Source of the DNA: Mucilaginibacter sp. KACC 22063
GTDB lineage: Bacteria; Bacteroidota; Bacteroidia; Sphingobacteriales; Sphingobacteriaceae
Length of the DNA: 64,000 bases
Direction of reading: 5' to 3'
Assembly: GCF_028736115.1 (NCBI RefSeq)
Contig: NZ_CP117877.1
Coordinates: 4,340,001 to 4,404,000 of the forward strand
Made by a program: the position numbers and the translations under genes. Shown here in pieces: positions 17,487-25,434 of this stretch (its first letter is position 1; each line of letters starts with the position of its first letter). Below the pieces are notes generated by a model that was not told the DNA's origin, made no database searches, and was given only the letters and a program-made list of their open reading frames with translations.

Positions 17487-18374
17487 ATGTTAAAACATTT
17501 AATTCCCACACGTTCGGCAATTGCACATCTGCGCTTTGTATTTTCCCTTTTTTTATTGCCTGTATTTTGCTTCGCATACAGCCAGGCGCCGCAGATAATA
17601 ACCGGAAAAGCCGTTTTGATCTTTTTTATCTGGCATTTTCTGGCTTTCCCGGCAAGCAATGGTTATAACAGCTATTTTGACAGGGATGAAGATAGTATAG
17701 GCTTACTCGAGAAACCGCCAGCCGTAGATATATCACTTTATTATTTTTCGATATTTATCGAAGCGCTTGCCTTTTTACTCGGTTTATTCATAAGCTGGCA
17801 ATTTGCCGCGGCCGTATTGCTTTATGGTATCATGTCAAAGTTATACAGCCACCCCTCAACCCGGTTAAAAAAATATCCAGTCATCAGCTTTTTAACTGTG
17901 TTTATCTTTCAGGGATGTTTTATATACTGGACTACCTACACCGCCCTTGCAGGCGTTAGTATTTTTAACAAGTGGGATACCCATTTTATTATTGCCGGTG
18001 TCATAAGCTCTTTGCTTATTGGCGCATCATATCCCTTAACCCAGGTTTATCAACACGAGGAAGACAGCAGCCGAGGCGACCGTACTTTAAGCATTGTGCT
18101 GGGATATAAAGGCTCGTTTATATTTTCAGGAGCGTTGTTTGCAACGGCTATTGCGCTTACTTTTATCTACTGGCACCATATTTCCTTACTGCCCTTTTAC
18201 GTATTTTTAGTCTGCTCTGCGCCAGTATTTATCTTTTTCAACTACTGGTTTTACCTGGTGGGCAAATCAACAGCAAACGCCAATTACAAAAATGCCATGC
18301 GCATGAATTTTATCAGCGCAGGTTGTATGCTGCTCTACTTTGGCGGATTAATGGTTGTGCGGATATTCAGCTAA
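17487..18374 (+). CDS. UbiA-type membrane prenyltransferase
   Basis: A 295-aa integral membrane protein with about eight helices and both UbiA acidic motifs: Asn61-x3-Asp65-x3-Asp69 in NSYFDRDED, and a second cluster QHEEDSSRGDRTL at about 189-201. These bind the magnesium-diphosphate of a prenyl donor. The first helix pair is followed by a conserved loop, YSHPSTRLKKYP. It is transcribed divergently from the YceI-type III PKS operon with only 66 bp between them. Prenylation of the PKS-derived ring is therefore the simplest reading, although menaquinone or heme prenyltransferases have the same fold. Nothing else of the menaquinone pathway is near. Confidence 0.82.
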   Translation: MLKHLIPTRSAIAHLRFVFSLFLLPVFCFAYSQAPQIITGKAVLIFFIWHFLAFPASNGYNSYFDRDEDSIGLLEKPPAVDISLYYFSIFIEALAFLLGLFISWQFAAAVLLYGIMSKLYSHPSTRLKKYPVISFLTVFIFQGCFIYWTTYTALAGVSIFNKWDTHFIIAGVISSLLIGASYPLTQVYQHEEDSSRGDRTLSIVLGYKGSFIFSGALFATAIALTFIYWHHISLLPFYVFLVCSAPVFIFFNYWFYLVGKSTANANYKNAMRMNFISAGCMLLYFGGLMVVRIFS

Positions 18375-18375
18375 C

Positions 18376-18573
18376 TGGCCTCACCTAAATCCTCTTAAAA
18401 AAAAGAGAAATTCATATAGCCTCACCTAAGTCCTCTCCTTTGGAGAGGACTTCAGTTTTATAAATATTTATTTTAAACCCTTCTCTTTTGGAGAAGGGTT
18501 GGCATGAGGCCCTCATAACTTCTTATCCGACTCACAACCCCTAAACAAAAAATCCTCTCGAGTGAGAGGGTCA
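18376..18573. repeat. intergenic palindromic repeats, GCCTCAC-CTCTCC family
   Basis: The ~200-bp gap between convergent UbiA and porin genes is made of related short palindromes. One arm, GCCTCACCTAAGTCCTCTCC-TTTGGAGAGGAC (from 18419), faces a second, ACCCTTCTCTTTTGGAGAAGGGT-TGGCATGAGGC (to about 18510), in inverted orientation. Each arm holds its own CTCTCC/GGAGAG hairpin. A decayed copy starts at about 18378, and CCTCTCGAGTGAGAGG lies at 18553-18570. The same family occurs at 48978-49160 and 61173-61266. Confidence 0.7.
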
Positions 18574-18578
18574 ATGTC

Positions 18579-19889
18579 TTAAAACTCAACGTGCGCTCTG
18601 AGTGAAAACACGTTTACAGGTCCGCGGTCTTTATTGTAAGCGGGGTGCAGGATAAACTGGTAATCTGGCGAGATAAAGAACTTCTGCTGGAAAGCATTGA
18701 TCTTGTAATACAACTCGCCGATCATTTCAGTACCGTAATTTAGCCTACCATCACCAATGATGAACCCATAGCCTCCTGCTGCCAGGTAATTTCTGTGCGG
18801 GCCTGACAAACCGTTACCTACAAATGCAAGCCCGATCTCGTCGTACTTACGTTTCCATGATTGTCCGTTCAATACACCACCAAAGCTCAACGACCGGTCA
18901 ATCTCGGTAAAGAAATATGTCTCTGTGTGCCCATCGTTCCAGCTGGCGCGTGCAAATACACCGAAGTCTTTTGTCAGGTTCTGCTCTGCATTTAAACCGA
19001 ACCCATATTTATTGCGGCCATATTTTTCCGTTGATTCCACATCAGGCGCAACCGGAGATTCGGCCAGGGCCAGGTTGTAATTTCCAGGTTTGCCATTGTT
19101 TACAAATCCAAGTATCCTGAAAGCCCCCTTTTTATTACTGATGGCATAGCGCTTCTCGAATTCCACTGTTTGCGAATTGGCTTTACCAATGCGCTCGTCC
19201 CAAATGTAGCCGTTTGGTTGTGTTGTTACCATCGTCATGGCATAGCGCAATGTCCACGTCGGCTGGCCTAACTCGGCATACACACCAATAGCATAACCAC
19301 GCGTATTAGCTGGGTAATCCCATGCGCCGTTGCTCATCAGCGACCAGTTCATGAACTGGCTACGCGGATCATGGCTAAAGCTATTTTGATCAAAATAGTC
19401 CGCCATGCCCCATTTACCCACAGTAACAGAAAAGTATCGCTTACTTTTTAAGCCTGCCAACTGGTTAAAATCATCATTAAGTGTGTCCTTATCTTTACCC
19501 CATTCAAAATTCTGGGTAAGAAACAACCGTGCAATATAGATTTTAGGCTCAGCAGATCCTACACGGAAGGTTTCACCATTTGGAAAACCCGCTACACCAA
19601 GCGTTTTACTTAAACCCGAACCACCCGACATTTCAGGATTAAAAAATGCCTGCGCTCCTTTCCATAACCTGGCACCGCCAAATAACGACGTGGTTATGGA
19701 GGTTTGCGTTTCTTTTTGTGTTAACAAACTATTTTGACCGGTGTAAGGCGCACTAAAACCAAGCTTTGACTGGGTGATAACCGTTTGTTGAAAATGAAAG
19801 TTAAAGCGTTGCTGCTTTAGTGTATCTTGTGCATTTGCACTTACTGCACAAATGATTAATACCAATAATAGGGGTAATTTTTTCACCAT
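18579..19889 (-). CDS. outer-membrane porin, carbohydrate-porin (OprB-like) type
   Basis: A 436-aa protein with a signal peptide (cut after the segment AVSANA, about residue 20), alternating hydrophobic beta-strands and a C-terminal phenylalanine (RAHVEF), the outer-membrane barrel signature. Segments such as GGARLWKGAQAFFNPEMSGG and SGLSKTLGVAGFPNGE recall proteins annotated as carbohydrate porins in Bacteroidota. The substrate is unknown. A TATATTTG -7 element lies at 19921-19928 on the minus strand. It has no obvious partner gene: upstream is an HD hydrolase, downstream only repeats. Confidence 0.8.
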   Translation of the reverse strand: MVKKLPLLLVLIICAVSANAQDTLKQQRFNFHFQQTVITQSKLGFSAPYTGQNSLLTQKETQTSITTSLFGGARLWKGAQAFFNPEMSGGSGLSKTLGVAGFPNGETFRVGSAEPKIYIARLFLTQNFEWGKDKDTLNDDFNQLAGLKSKRYFSVTVGKWGMADYFDQNSFSHDPRSQFMNWSLMSNGAWDYPANTRGYAIGVYAELGQPTWTLRYAMTMVTTQPNGYIWDERIGKANSQTVEFEKRYAISNKKGAFRILGFVNNGKPGNYNLALAESPVAPDVESTEKYGRNKYGFGLNAEQNLTKDFGVFARASWNDGHTETYFFTEIDRSLSFGGVLNGQSWKRKYDEIGLAFVGNGLSGPHRNYLAAGGYGFIIGDGRLNYGTEMIGELYYKINAFQQKFFISPDYQFILHPAYNKDRGPVNVFSLRAHVEF

Positions 19890-19974
19890 AAATGTTCAAT
19901 TTTTTATTGACTACCTGCTGCAAATATAAAAACTATTAAATCAATCTAAAGTTTTTTTTAGACTAATCTAAATT

Positions 19975-20628
19975 TTAAGCCTCTCCGTTCCATTCCCTAT
20001 AAAAATGATCAAGATACTGCAGCATAAAATCATGACGCTGAGCGGCTAACTGCTTACCTGTAACGGTATTCATCTTATCCTTAAGTAAAAGAAGTTTTTC
20101 GTAAAAATGGTTGATGGTGGGTGCGGTACTTTTCTTATAAGCCTCTTTGGTTAAGTTTAAATCGGGCTTTATTTCAGGATTATAAAGCTCACGGTTCTTG
20201 AAACCACCGTAAGTAAATGCGCGGGCAATACCAATGGCGCCTATGGCATCCAGGCGGTCGGCATCCTGCACCACAGCCAGTTCGGGAGAAAAATAAGACT
20301 GCTCATCAAAGCTGGCTTTGAAAGACATATGCCTGATGATCATTTCCACTTCGTGAACGACAGATGTATCAGCATTCACAGAGCGTAAAAAATCAGCCGC
20401 TGTTTGTGGGCCTATTTCTTCATCGCCGTTATTAAACTTGCTGTCTGCTATATCATGCAGCAAAGCAGCAAGTTCAACAACCAGCATGTTGGCCTTTTCA
20501 GTACTGCCAATTAGTTTGGCATTATTCCATACGCGCAAAATATGCCACCAGTCGTGTCCGGCTTCCGCATTCTGCAGTTCTTTTTTTACGAAATTAACAG
20601 TGAGGTTTATTAAATTAAGGTTGTCCAT
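19975..20628 (-). CDS. HD-domain phosphohydrolase (YedJ/PA-type)
   Basis: A 217-aa cytoplasmic metal-dependent hydrolase. The HD signature is visible: GHDWWHILRVWNNA (His at about 26), ALLHDIADSKF (His-Asp) and the later Asp in VVQDADRLDAIGAIGIARAF. This layout is that of the short HD family that includes E. coli YedJ, whose natural substrate is not certain but may be a nucleotide or inorganic polyphosphate. A TATATTTG -7 element is found at 20646-20653. The next gene upstream is an XRE regulator 36 bp away, so the two may be weakly coupled. Confidence 0.85.
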   Translation of the reverse strand: MDNLNLINLTVNFVKKELQNAEAGHDWWHILRVWNNAKLIGSTEKANMLVVELAALLHDIADSKFNNGDEEIGPQTAADFLRSVNADTSVVHEVEMIIRHMSFKASFDEQSYFSPELAVVQDADRLDAIGAIGIARAFTYGGFKNRELYNPEIKPDLNLTKEAYKKSTAPTINHFYEKLLLLKDKMNTVTGKQLAAQRHDFMLQYLDHFYREWNGEA

Positions 20629-20664
20629 ATTTGCAGTTCAGGCTGCAAATATATTTATTGATAT

Positions 20665-20928
20665 CTACATTGAAGCAGCGCGCCTTTGATGTAATTGCTC
20701 TTCGGCCGGTTCCTCGCCCAATAAACTGATCACATCAGTTTCAATCAGTCTGGCAATATGAAATAATCTTTCTAAAGTAATTTTAGTATAGCCCAATTCG
20801 ATTTTGCTGTAAGCATTTTGTGATATACCCAGTTTCATGGCCAGGTACTCTTGCGTATACCCTTTTCTTTCTCTTATTTGGCGTATGTTAGAAGCTACAG
20901 ATTTTATTTTTGATGATATGTCTGCCAT
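20665..20928 (-). CDS. XRE-family helix-turn-helix regulator
   Basis: An 87-aa protein made of one Cro/C1-type DNA-binding domain. The helix-turn-helix is in YTQEYLAMKLGISQNAYSKIE (about 24-44), followed by the usual L-x-R-L-x-x-I-A helix. There is no ligand or oligomerisation domain beyond a short tail ending EEQLHQRRAASM. Stand-alone XRE proteins of this kind are common in Bacteroidota and their targets are unknown. It is transcribed away from the ergothioneine operon, with 313 bp between, so it could regulate that operon, but nothing in the sequence proves this. Confidence 0.85.
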   Translation of the reverse strand: MADISSKIKSVASNIRQIRERKGYTQEYLAMKLGISQNAYSKIELGYTKITLERLFHIARLIETDVISLLGEEPAEEQLHQRRAASM

Positions 20929-21241
20929 TTTGTAATAACAATTTTAAGTATAGATACGGAGCGTGCCTCGATTTGGATTCAGATTTTAATTAATGGTTAA
21001 CTTATTTTTGATAACCGCCTCACCCAAGGTTAATGTTAACACAAAACTTTTATAAAAGATTATATTTTGTTACAACCCATAGTTGTTCATATATAGTCAT
21101 AAGTATTTTAAATAATTACGTTTTAAACCATCAAAAAATTATTTGACATATAACAAAAGGAGGTTGTAATAATTATTCTGCGACTGAAAACATTATGCAG
21201 AAATTGTATCTTTAGTAAATCTGATACCTTAAAACTATACC
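20929..21241. other. 313-bp divergent intergenic region before the ergothioneine operon
   Basis: An AT-rich gap with no open reading frame of interest. On the plus strand TATCTTTA at 21207-21214 is one base from the -7 consensus and 27 bp before the DUF427 start, so it is the likely promoter of the six-gene operon. No good -33 element is seen. No palindrome that would serve as an operator stands out. Confidence 0.5.
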
Positions 21242-21523
21242 ATGAAAGCAATATGGAACGATCAGGTTATTGCCGAGAGCGATAACACCATTGTTGTAGA
21301 AAACAATCATTATTTTCCCGCAGAAAGTGTAAATAAAAGCTTTTTGCAAGATAGCAGCACACACACTACCTGCCCATGGAAAGGACTGGCTTCTTATTAC
21401 ACGTTAAATGTTAATGGCCGGGAAAACAAAGATGCAGCATGGTACTACCCCGAACCCAAAGAAGCAGCAGCAAACATTAAAAACTATGTGGCTTTTTGGA
21501 AAGGGGTTAAGGTAACTGAATGA
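21242..21523 (+). CDS. DUF427 family protein
   Basis: A 93-aa single-domain protein with the DUF427 hallmarks: MKAIWNDQVIAESD at the start, the YFPAESVN strand, the conserved THTTCPWKGLASYYTL and the terminal AWYYPEPKEAA. The family is small, all-beta and without an agreed function; the conserved Cys-Pro-Trp-Lys segment is the likely active or binding site. It opens the operon and overlaps the reductase gene by 4 nt (ATGA). A role in thiol or ergothioneine metabolism is only suggested by position. Confidence 0.85.
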   Translation: MKAIWNDQVIAESDNTIVVENNHYFPAESVNKSFLQDSSTHTTCPWKGLASYYTLNVNGRENKDAAWYYPEPKEAAANIKNYVAFWKGVKVTE

Positions 21524-22902
21524 AACATTACGATGCCATAGTAATAGGCTCGGGGCAGGCAGGCTCGCCGCTTTGCAAAAAGTTGGCGAAGGCGGGCAAA
21601 AAAACCGCACTTATTGAGAAAAGATTTATTGGCGGCACCTGCGTTAATGATGGCTGCACGCCAACAAAGGCCATGGTGGCATCGGCAAAGGCGGCTTACA
21701 TAGCTAAACGTTGCAGTAACTTAGGGGTAAGTATAGACAGCTATCATATCGACATGAAGCAGATCAAACGCCGTAAGGACGAGATCGTGCTTCAATCGCG
21801 CAATGGTGGCCAAAAGGCCATAGAAGCAACCGAGAACCTTGACCTGATATGGGGCGAAGCCATATTTACCGGGCACAAAACTGTAAAAGTACTGCTGAAC
21901 AATGGCGGTGAAGAAGAATTGCAGGCCGACCTGTTTTTTCTCGACATCGGTACAACACCAATTATTCCAGGAATCCCCGGACTTGATACCATAAATTATC
22001 ATACCTCTACTACCCTGCTCGATGTAGAACAGATACCGGAAAGCCTACTAATTATCGGCGGCAATTATGTGGCACTTGAGTTTGCACAGATGTTTCACCG
22101 CTTTGGCAGCAAGGTAACCGTATTGGAACGTGGCCCGCGTATCATGTCGCATGAGGATGAAGATATCAGCGATGAACTGAAAGAAATTTTGATTGGAGAA
22201 GGGCTTGATATGTTAACCAATGCCCATGTTACGCTTTTTGAAAAAGAAGGCGAAACCATTAAAGCCACTGTAAAAGTTGGTGAAGATATAAAGCAACTTA
22301 CCTGCTCAGACGTATTGATAGCAACCGGCCGAAAGGCACAAACCCAATCCATTGCCTTGGACAAAACCGGAATTGAACTCGACGAAGAAGGCTTCATTAA
22401 AGTAAATAATAAGCTGGAAACTACAGCACCAGGCATTTACGCTTTGGGTGATGCTAACGGAGGCCCTGCATTTACGCACATCGCTTATAATGATTACACC
22501 ATAGTTTACCGAAACCTTTTTGAAGGCACGTATTACAGCACCACCGACAGGCCGGTACCTTATTGCATGTTTACCGATCCGCAACTTGGCCGTGTCGGCA
22601 TCACTGAAAAACAGGCACGAGAAAAAGGACTGAATATTAAAATCGCGACATTACCAATGAAACACGTGGCGCGTGCCATTGAAACCGGTGAAACGCGCGG
22701 CGTGATGAAAGCAGTGGTTAATGCTGATACTAAAGAGGTATTGGGTGTAGCCATACTTGGCGAAGAAGGCGGCGAAATTATGTCAGTAATGCAAATGGCT
22801 ATGGAAGGCGGCATTACGTATGACCGTATCCGGTATTGTGTTTTTGCGCACCCTACTTACTCAGAATCGTTGAATAATTTATTCATGAAGCTTGATGATT
22901 AA
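21520..22902 (+). CDS. FAD-dependent pyridine-nucleotide disulfide oxidoreductase (mercuric-reductase-like)
   Basis: A 460-aa member of the glutathione reductase/dihydrolipoamide dehydrogenase family. FAD motif GSGQAG (10-15), redox pair Cys41/Cys46 in GGTCVNDGCTPTK, NAD(P) motif IIGGNYVALEFA, second FAD motif ALGDANGGPAFTH and the catalytic His444-Glu449 pair (AHPTYSE) are all present, so it should be active on a disulfide or similar acceptor. It lacks the N-terminal metal-binding domain and the C-terminal Cys-Cys of true MerA. Mycothiol disulfide reductase belongs to the same family. In this operon, with EgtB, EgtD and a likely ergothioneine transporter, reduction of ergothioneine disulfide or a related thiol is an attractive but unproven role. 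Confidence 0.85.
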   Translation: MKHYDAIVIGSGQAGSPLCKKLAKAGKKTALIEKRFIGGTCVNDGCTPTKAMVASAKAAYIAKRCSNLGVSIDSYHIDMKQIKRRKDEIVLQSRNGGQKAIEATENLDLIWGEAIFTGHKTVKVLLNNGGEEELQADLFFLDIGTTPIIPGIPGLDTINYHTSTTLLDVEQIPESLLIIGGNYVALEFAQMFHRFGSKVTVLERGPRIMSHEDEDISDELKEILIGEGLDMLTNAHVTLFEKEGETIKATVKVGEDIKQLTCSDVLIATGRKAQTQSIALDKTGIELDEEGFIKVNNKLETTAPGIYALGDANGGPAFTHIAYNDYTIVYRNLFEGTYYSTTDRPVPYCMFTDPQLGRVGITEKQAREKGLNIKIATLPMKHVARAIETGETRGVMKAVVNADTKEVLGVAILGEEGGEIMSVMQMAMEGGITYDRIRYCVFAHPTYSESLNNLFMKLDD

Positions 22903-22905
22903 GCC

Positions 22906-23865
22906 ATGATATCTGTACGCCAGTTAAGCAAACATTACAATCAACAAATAGCAGTTGACCGCATCTCCTTTGATGTTAATGAAGGGGAAACGCTGATCAT
23001 TTTAGGATCAAGCGGGTGCGGGAAAACAACTACGCTGAAGATGCTTAACCGCCTGATTGAACCCACCAGTGGCGATGTGGCTGTAAATGGCGTCAACATC
23101 AAAAAACAATCGCCGGAGGAATTACGCCGCGGCATTGGGTATGTTCTACAAAACACCGGGCTGTTTCCGCATTATACCATAGAGCAAAATATTGCCATTG
23201 TACCCAACCTTTTGAAATGGGATAAGGCAAAAACCACTGAACGTATGCACGAGTTAATGCAAAAACTGCATTTACCGACAGAGATGCTTCGACAGTACCC
23301 ATCTCAATTAAGCGGTGGACAGCAGCAGCGGGTTGGGCTGGCACGTGCATTAATTGCCGACCCTCCTGTTTTGTTAATGGATGAGCCTTTCGGGGCATTG
23401 GATAACATCACCCGCACCCGGATACAAACAGAATTTAAAGAGTTGGACGAGCTGAAGCGCAAAACCATTGTAATGGTAACGCACGATGTTCAGGAGGCAT
23501 TTGAATTAGCCGACCGGATCTGCCTGATGGATCAGGGCCATATCATTCAGATTGGTAAACCGCAAGAGCTGCTATTCAAGCCTGCTAATGATTTTGTAAA
23601 GCAATTCTTAGAAGGGCAACGCCTGCAATTAGAGTTAAGGCTGATCACAATGGAGCAGCTTTGGTATCTCTTGGAAGCTACCCCAACTACACAATCTGCT
23701 CCTAATGTCAATGCTAAAACCAGCGTTTGGGATTGCCTTAACATATTTGGTCAAAAGCATGATGCTGTTACGGTGCAATATCAGAATGGGTATAAAGCAA
23801 TTACCTTTCAGCAGTTGATGTCGGCTTTTAACCAGTATCAAAAACAAACGCAATCTGCCGCATGA
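22906..23865 (+). CDS. ABC transporter ATPase of the osmoprotectant/ergothioneine type (EgtV-like)
   Basis: A 319-aa ATPase of the OpuA/OpuC family. Walker A LGSSGCGKTT (33-42), signature LSGGQQQR (135-142), Walker B VLLMDEP (155-161) and THDVQEAFELADR are clear. After the nucleotide domain there is a divergent ~80-residue tail instead of the paired CBS domains of OpuCA. It starts 3 bp after the reductase stop and overlaps the permease start by 4 nt. Similar ATPases serve betaine, choline and, in the EgtUV system, ergothioneine; the following egtB and egtD make ergothioneine the best guess. Confidence 0.85.
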   Translation: MISVRQLSKHYNQQIAVDRISFDVNEGETLIILGSSGCGKTTTLKMLNRLIEPTSGDVAVNGVNIKKQSPEELRRGIGYVLQNTGLFPHYTIEQNIAIVPNLLKWDKAKTTERMHELMQKLHLPTEMLRQYPSQLSGGQQQRVGLARALIADPPVLLMDEPFGALDNITRTRIQTEFKELDELKRKTIVMVTHDVQEAFELADRICLMDQGHIIQIGKPQELLFKPANDFVKQFLEGQRLQLELRLITMEQLWYLLEATPTTQSAPNVNAKTSVWDCLNIFGQKHDAVTVQYQNGYKAITFQQLMSAFNQYQKQTQSAA

Positions 23866-25433
23866 ACGAGCAACCTCAAAACCTTTGGCAGTTTATGGTG
23901 CAGGAGTCGGACAAGCTGCTGACCCAAACCTTGCAGCATATCGGCCTTACGTTTATCTCATTGCTGTTAGCTATTCTTGTGGGGCTGCCATTGGGCATAT
24001 TTATAGCGCGCAGGCAAAAATACTCGGGCATTGTATTAACCATAGCCGGTATATTACAAACCATACCCAGCATAGCATTGCTTGGGTTTATGATCCCCGT
24101 ATTAGGTATAGGCCCCAAACCTGCCATAGCTGCATTATTAATCTATGCACTACTGCCGGTTATTCGCAACACGTTCACTGGCATTTCCGGGGTTGATGCC
24201 TCGGTTAAAGAAGCGGCACAGGCGATGGGCATGTCGCAGGCACAGATATTAACCAAGGTTGAGCTGCCCTTGGCTATGCCCGTAATATTAGCAGGTATAC
24301 GCACCGCTGCGGTTATCAACGTTGGCGTTGCCACGCTGGCCTCATTAATAGCTGCCGGTGGCTTGGGTGAGTTTATTTTCGGCGGAATATCGCTTAACAA
24401 TACCAACATGATATTGGCCGGGGCTATTCCCGCAGCCATATTGGCGATATTGTTTGATACCCTCTTAGCGCTGTTACAAAAACTGGATGTAAAACGTTTT
24501 AAAACTGCTGTTAAAATCTTGCCAATATTTATTGTTGCACTGGCTATGCTTTACATTATTCCTTCAGCCTATGCAGGTAAGCTTGAAGCCGGTTTTACAC
24601 CCGAGTTTATGGGCAGGCAGGATGGCGACCTGGGTCTTAAACAAAAGTATGGTCTTAAAATACACACCCTTGTTTTAAGCGATGCCATTATGTATAAGGC
24701 GGCTTACCAAAAACAACTGGATGTAATCAGCGGCTACTCAACAGACGGCCGCCTTAAAGCTTTCAACCTTACGGTACTTAAAGATGATAAAGGCATTTTT
24801 CCACCTTATTATGCAGCACCATTAGTGCGCGAAGGCGCTTTACACCGTTTCCCAGAATTAGAGAAAACGCTGAACCTGCTATCGGGCCATATCACGGATG
24901 GGGTAATGACCGAACTGAATTACCGAACCGATTACCTGCACCAAAGTCCCGAAAAAGTGGCAAAGGATTTTTTAATAACACAACACCTCTATAAACCGTC
25001 AAGAAACGGGCATGGCGATGTAGTACGCATCGGCTCAAAAATCTTCGGCGAGCAATATATCCTGGCAGCAATGTACAGCATGCTGATCCGCGGCTATACC
25101 GATTACCAGGTATCAACCAAAACAGGATTAGGCGGAACCAAAATCTGCTTTGATGCACTGAACAACGACCAGATTGATTTTTACCCCGAATATACCGGCA
25201 CTGGCCTACTGGTAATGCTACAACCCAGCCAGCAAACTGTTGATGCCATAAGCCACGATCCGGATAAAACTTATGCTTATGTTAAAGATGAGTTCGCAAA
25301 AAAATACAACCTGCAGTGGTTAAAACCCATCGGCTTTAATAATGCATACGCTTTGATGATGCGCGGGCAGCAGGCGGCCCAACTGAACATTAAAACAATT
25401 TCCGATTTAAAACGCTATTTGAATAATAATTAA
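23862..25433 (+). CDS. ABC permease fused to a substrate-binding domain (EgtU-like), binding domain circularly permuted
   Basis: A 523-aa fusion. Residues ~1-215 are the permease of the betaine/choline type with the EAA loop (EAAQAMGM, 118-125). An extra helix lies at about 219-237, ending in a SAYA segment, and the rest is the extracytoplasmic binding domain. The domain's order is unusual. The segment that is normally C-terminal (GFTPEF..., YSTDGRL at 292-298, FPPYYAAPLV at 313-322, VAKDFL at 366-371) comes first. The segment that is normally N-terminal (GSKIFGEQYIL at 391-401, TGLGGTK, IDFYPEYTGT at 438-447, KTISDL at 511-516) comes last. EgtU of pneumococcus and H. pylori is also a permease-binding protein fusion. 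The substrate, ergothioneine, is inferred from the following genes. Confidence 0.85.
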   Translation: MNEQPQNLWQFMVQESDKLLTQTLQHIGLTFISLLLAILVGLPLGIFIARRQKYSGIVLTIAGILQTIPSIALLGFMIPVLGIGPKPAIAALLIYALLPVIRNTFTGISGVDASVKEAAQAMGMSQAQILTKVELPLAMPVILAGIRTAAVINVGVATLASLIAAGGLGEFIFGGISLNNTNMILAGAIPAAILAILFDTLLALLQKLDVKRFKTAVKILPIFIVALAMLYIIPSAYAGKLEAGFTPEFMGRQDGDLGLKQKYGLKIHTLVLSDAIMYKAAYQKQLDVISGYSTDGRLKAFNLTVLKDDKGIFPPYYAAPLVREGALHRFPELEKTLNLLSGHITDGVMTELNYRTDYLHQSPEKVAKDFLITQHLYKPSRNGHGDVVRIGSKIFGEQYILAAMYSMLIRGYTDYQVSTKTGLGGTKICFDALNNDQIDFYPEYTGTGLLVMLQPSQQTVDAISHDPDKTYAYVKDEFAKKYNLQWLKPIGFNNAYALMMRGQQAAQLNIKTISDLKRYLNNN

Positions 25434-25434
25434 T

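Noticed and set aside
21520..22902. Mercuric reductase (MerA) and a mercury-resistance locus
   Set aside because: No N-terminal heavy-metal domain, no C-terminal Cys-Cys pair and no mer genes near; the operon context is ergothioneine.
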